Shown: positions 41,020 to 41,241 of the stretch, piece by piece
Position numbering within the stretch: position 1 is the first letter of the stretch
How the letters are laid out: every line of letters starts with the position of its first letter
Origin: an uncultured Bacteroidota bacterium
GTDB lineage: Bacteria; Bacteroidota; Bacteroidia; Chitinophagales; Chitinophagaceae
DNA length: 41,241 nt
Assembly (NCBI GenBank): GCA_903839875.1
Contig: CAIMDZ010000133.1
Span: 1-41,241 of the forward strand
Direction of reading: 5' to 3'
Position numbers and translations under genes: made by a program
The notes under the pieces: model-generated
Told to the model about the DNA's origin: nothing
The model's input: the letters and a program-made list of their open reading frames with translations, nothing else
The model's database searches: none

Positions 41020-41241
41020 ATGAGTTTCGGTGATCTGAAGCATATAACGGGTCTATTCCATGGCAGGTTCCTGACGGAACCTGTTGCCATTCAGGAAAAA
41101 TTATTCCAGGCAAAAGCATTTGTTTTTGATTGGGATGGTGTTTTCAATAATGGCTTTAAAAATGAGCATGGTTCGAGTCCCTTTAGTGAAATAGATTCTA
41201 TGGGTATAAATATGCTCCGCTTTAATCATTATCTGCAGAAG
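41020..41241 (+). CDS. KdsC-like HAD phosphatase, 5' part
   Basis: 74 codons are visible before the window ends. HAD motif I appears as AFVFDWDGVFNNG near residues 32-44, followed by FSEIDSMGINMLRF, the counterpart of the KdsC FxVxDGxGIxxL segment. KdsC hydrolyses Kdo8P to Kdo. The N-terminal extension of about 30 residues is longer than in E. coli KdsC. Position after kdsA and the CBS fusion supports the role; a different HAD phosphatase remains possible. Confidence 0.7.
   Translation, partial: MSFGDLKHITGLFHGRFLTEPVAIQEKLFQAKAFVFDWDGVFNNGFKNEHGSSPFSEIDSMGINMLRFNHYLQK

Overview
The window reads as Bacteroidota chromosome, most likely Chitinophagaceae or a close relative. Evidence: TAnnTTTG-type -7 promoter boxes ahead of several genes, AT-rich spacers, DUF5686 and WG-repeat proteins, a BlaI/M56-TonB pair, the DarA/DarB enzymes known from flexirubin and dialkylresorcinol makers, and a Kdo8N locus. 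No rRNA, CRISPR array, integrase or complete insertion sequence was seen.

Layout. 1-2.2 kb: a short secreted fragment, a lipoprotein and a LuxE-like acyl-protein synthetase. 2.2-13 kb is an accessory, repeat-rich island. It holds a broken tRNA-Leu, a GIY-YIG nuclease and an intact tRNA-Leu(CAG); two direct copies of a 0.43 kb unit carrying a four-helix-bundle (23S rRNA IVS-type) gene, the second copy dead; three full or partial copies of a GC-rich REP-like hairpin; a SUKH-like fragment; a TMTC-like GT-C/TPR membrane protein; a 157 bp MITE-like element; and a two-gene TIR + nSTAND1 NTPase operon that looks like a conflict (antiphage) system.

13-28 kb is mostly ordinary chromosome: a small basic protein, a Cys-loop-receptor-like channel, several secreted hypotheticals, a CPA2 antiporter, a DUF5686 outer-membrane protein, a deoxynucleoside kinase, trpS, an M56-TonB sensor with its BlaI repressor, and an 1150-residue WG-repeat protein. 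28.1-29.8 kb is a large non-coding gap with a tandem duplication of about 220 bp, hairpins and one very good orphan promoter.

29.8-41.2 kb (end) is an envelope-lipid locus. Two tandem darB ketosynthases and darA (dialkylresorcinol-type head-to-head condensation) run with 12-nt gaps into waaA (Kdo transferase). Next come kdnA and kdnB (conversion of Kdo to 8-amino-Kdo), kdsA (Kdo8P synthase), a transaldolase-like domain fused to a KdsD-type CBS pair, and the start of a KdsC-like phosphatase. Selfish or addiction genes sit in the gaps of this locus: an antisense orphan antitoxin plus a retropepsin-like gene, a DUF2281/PIN pair and an RHH/PIN pair. The last two share a 17-bp identical promoter.

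The best candidates for undescribed biology are the transaldolase-CBS fusion, which may replace or control arabinose-5-phosphate supply for Kdo; the split TIR/nSTAND1 system, whose NTPase lacks C-terminal sensor repeats; and the tRNA-Leu/GIY-YIG duplication with a 20-bp palindrome inserted in the D-loop. Functions are inferred from remembered family motifs; no database search was possible.
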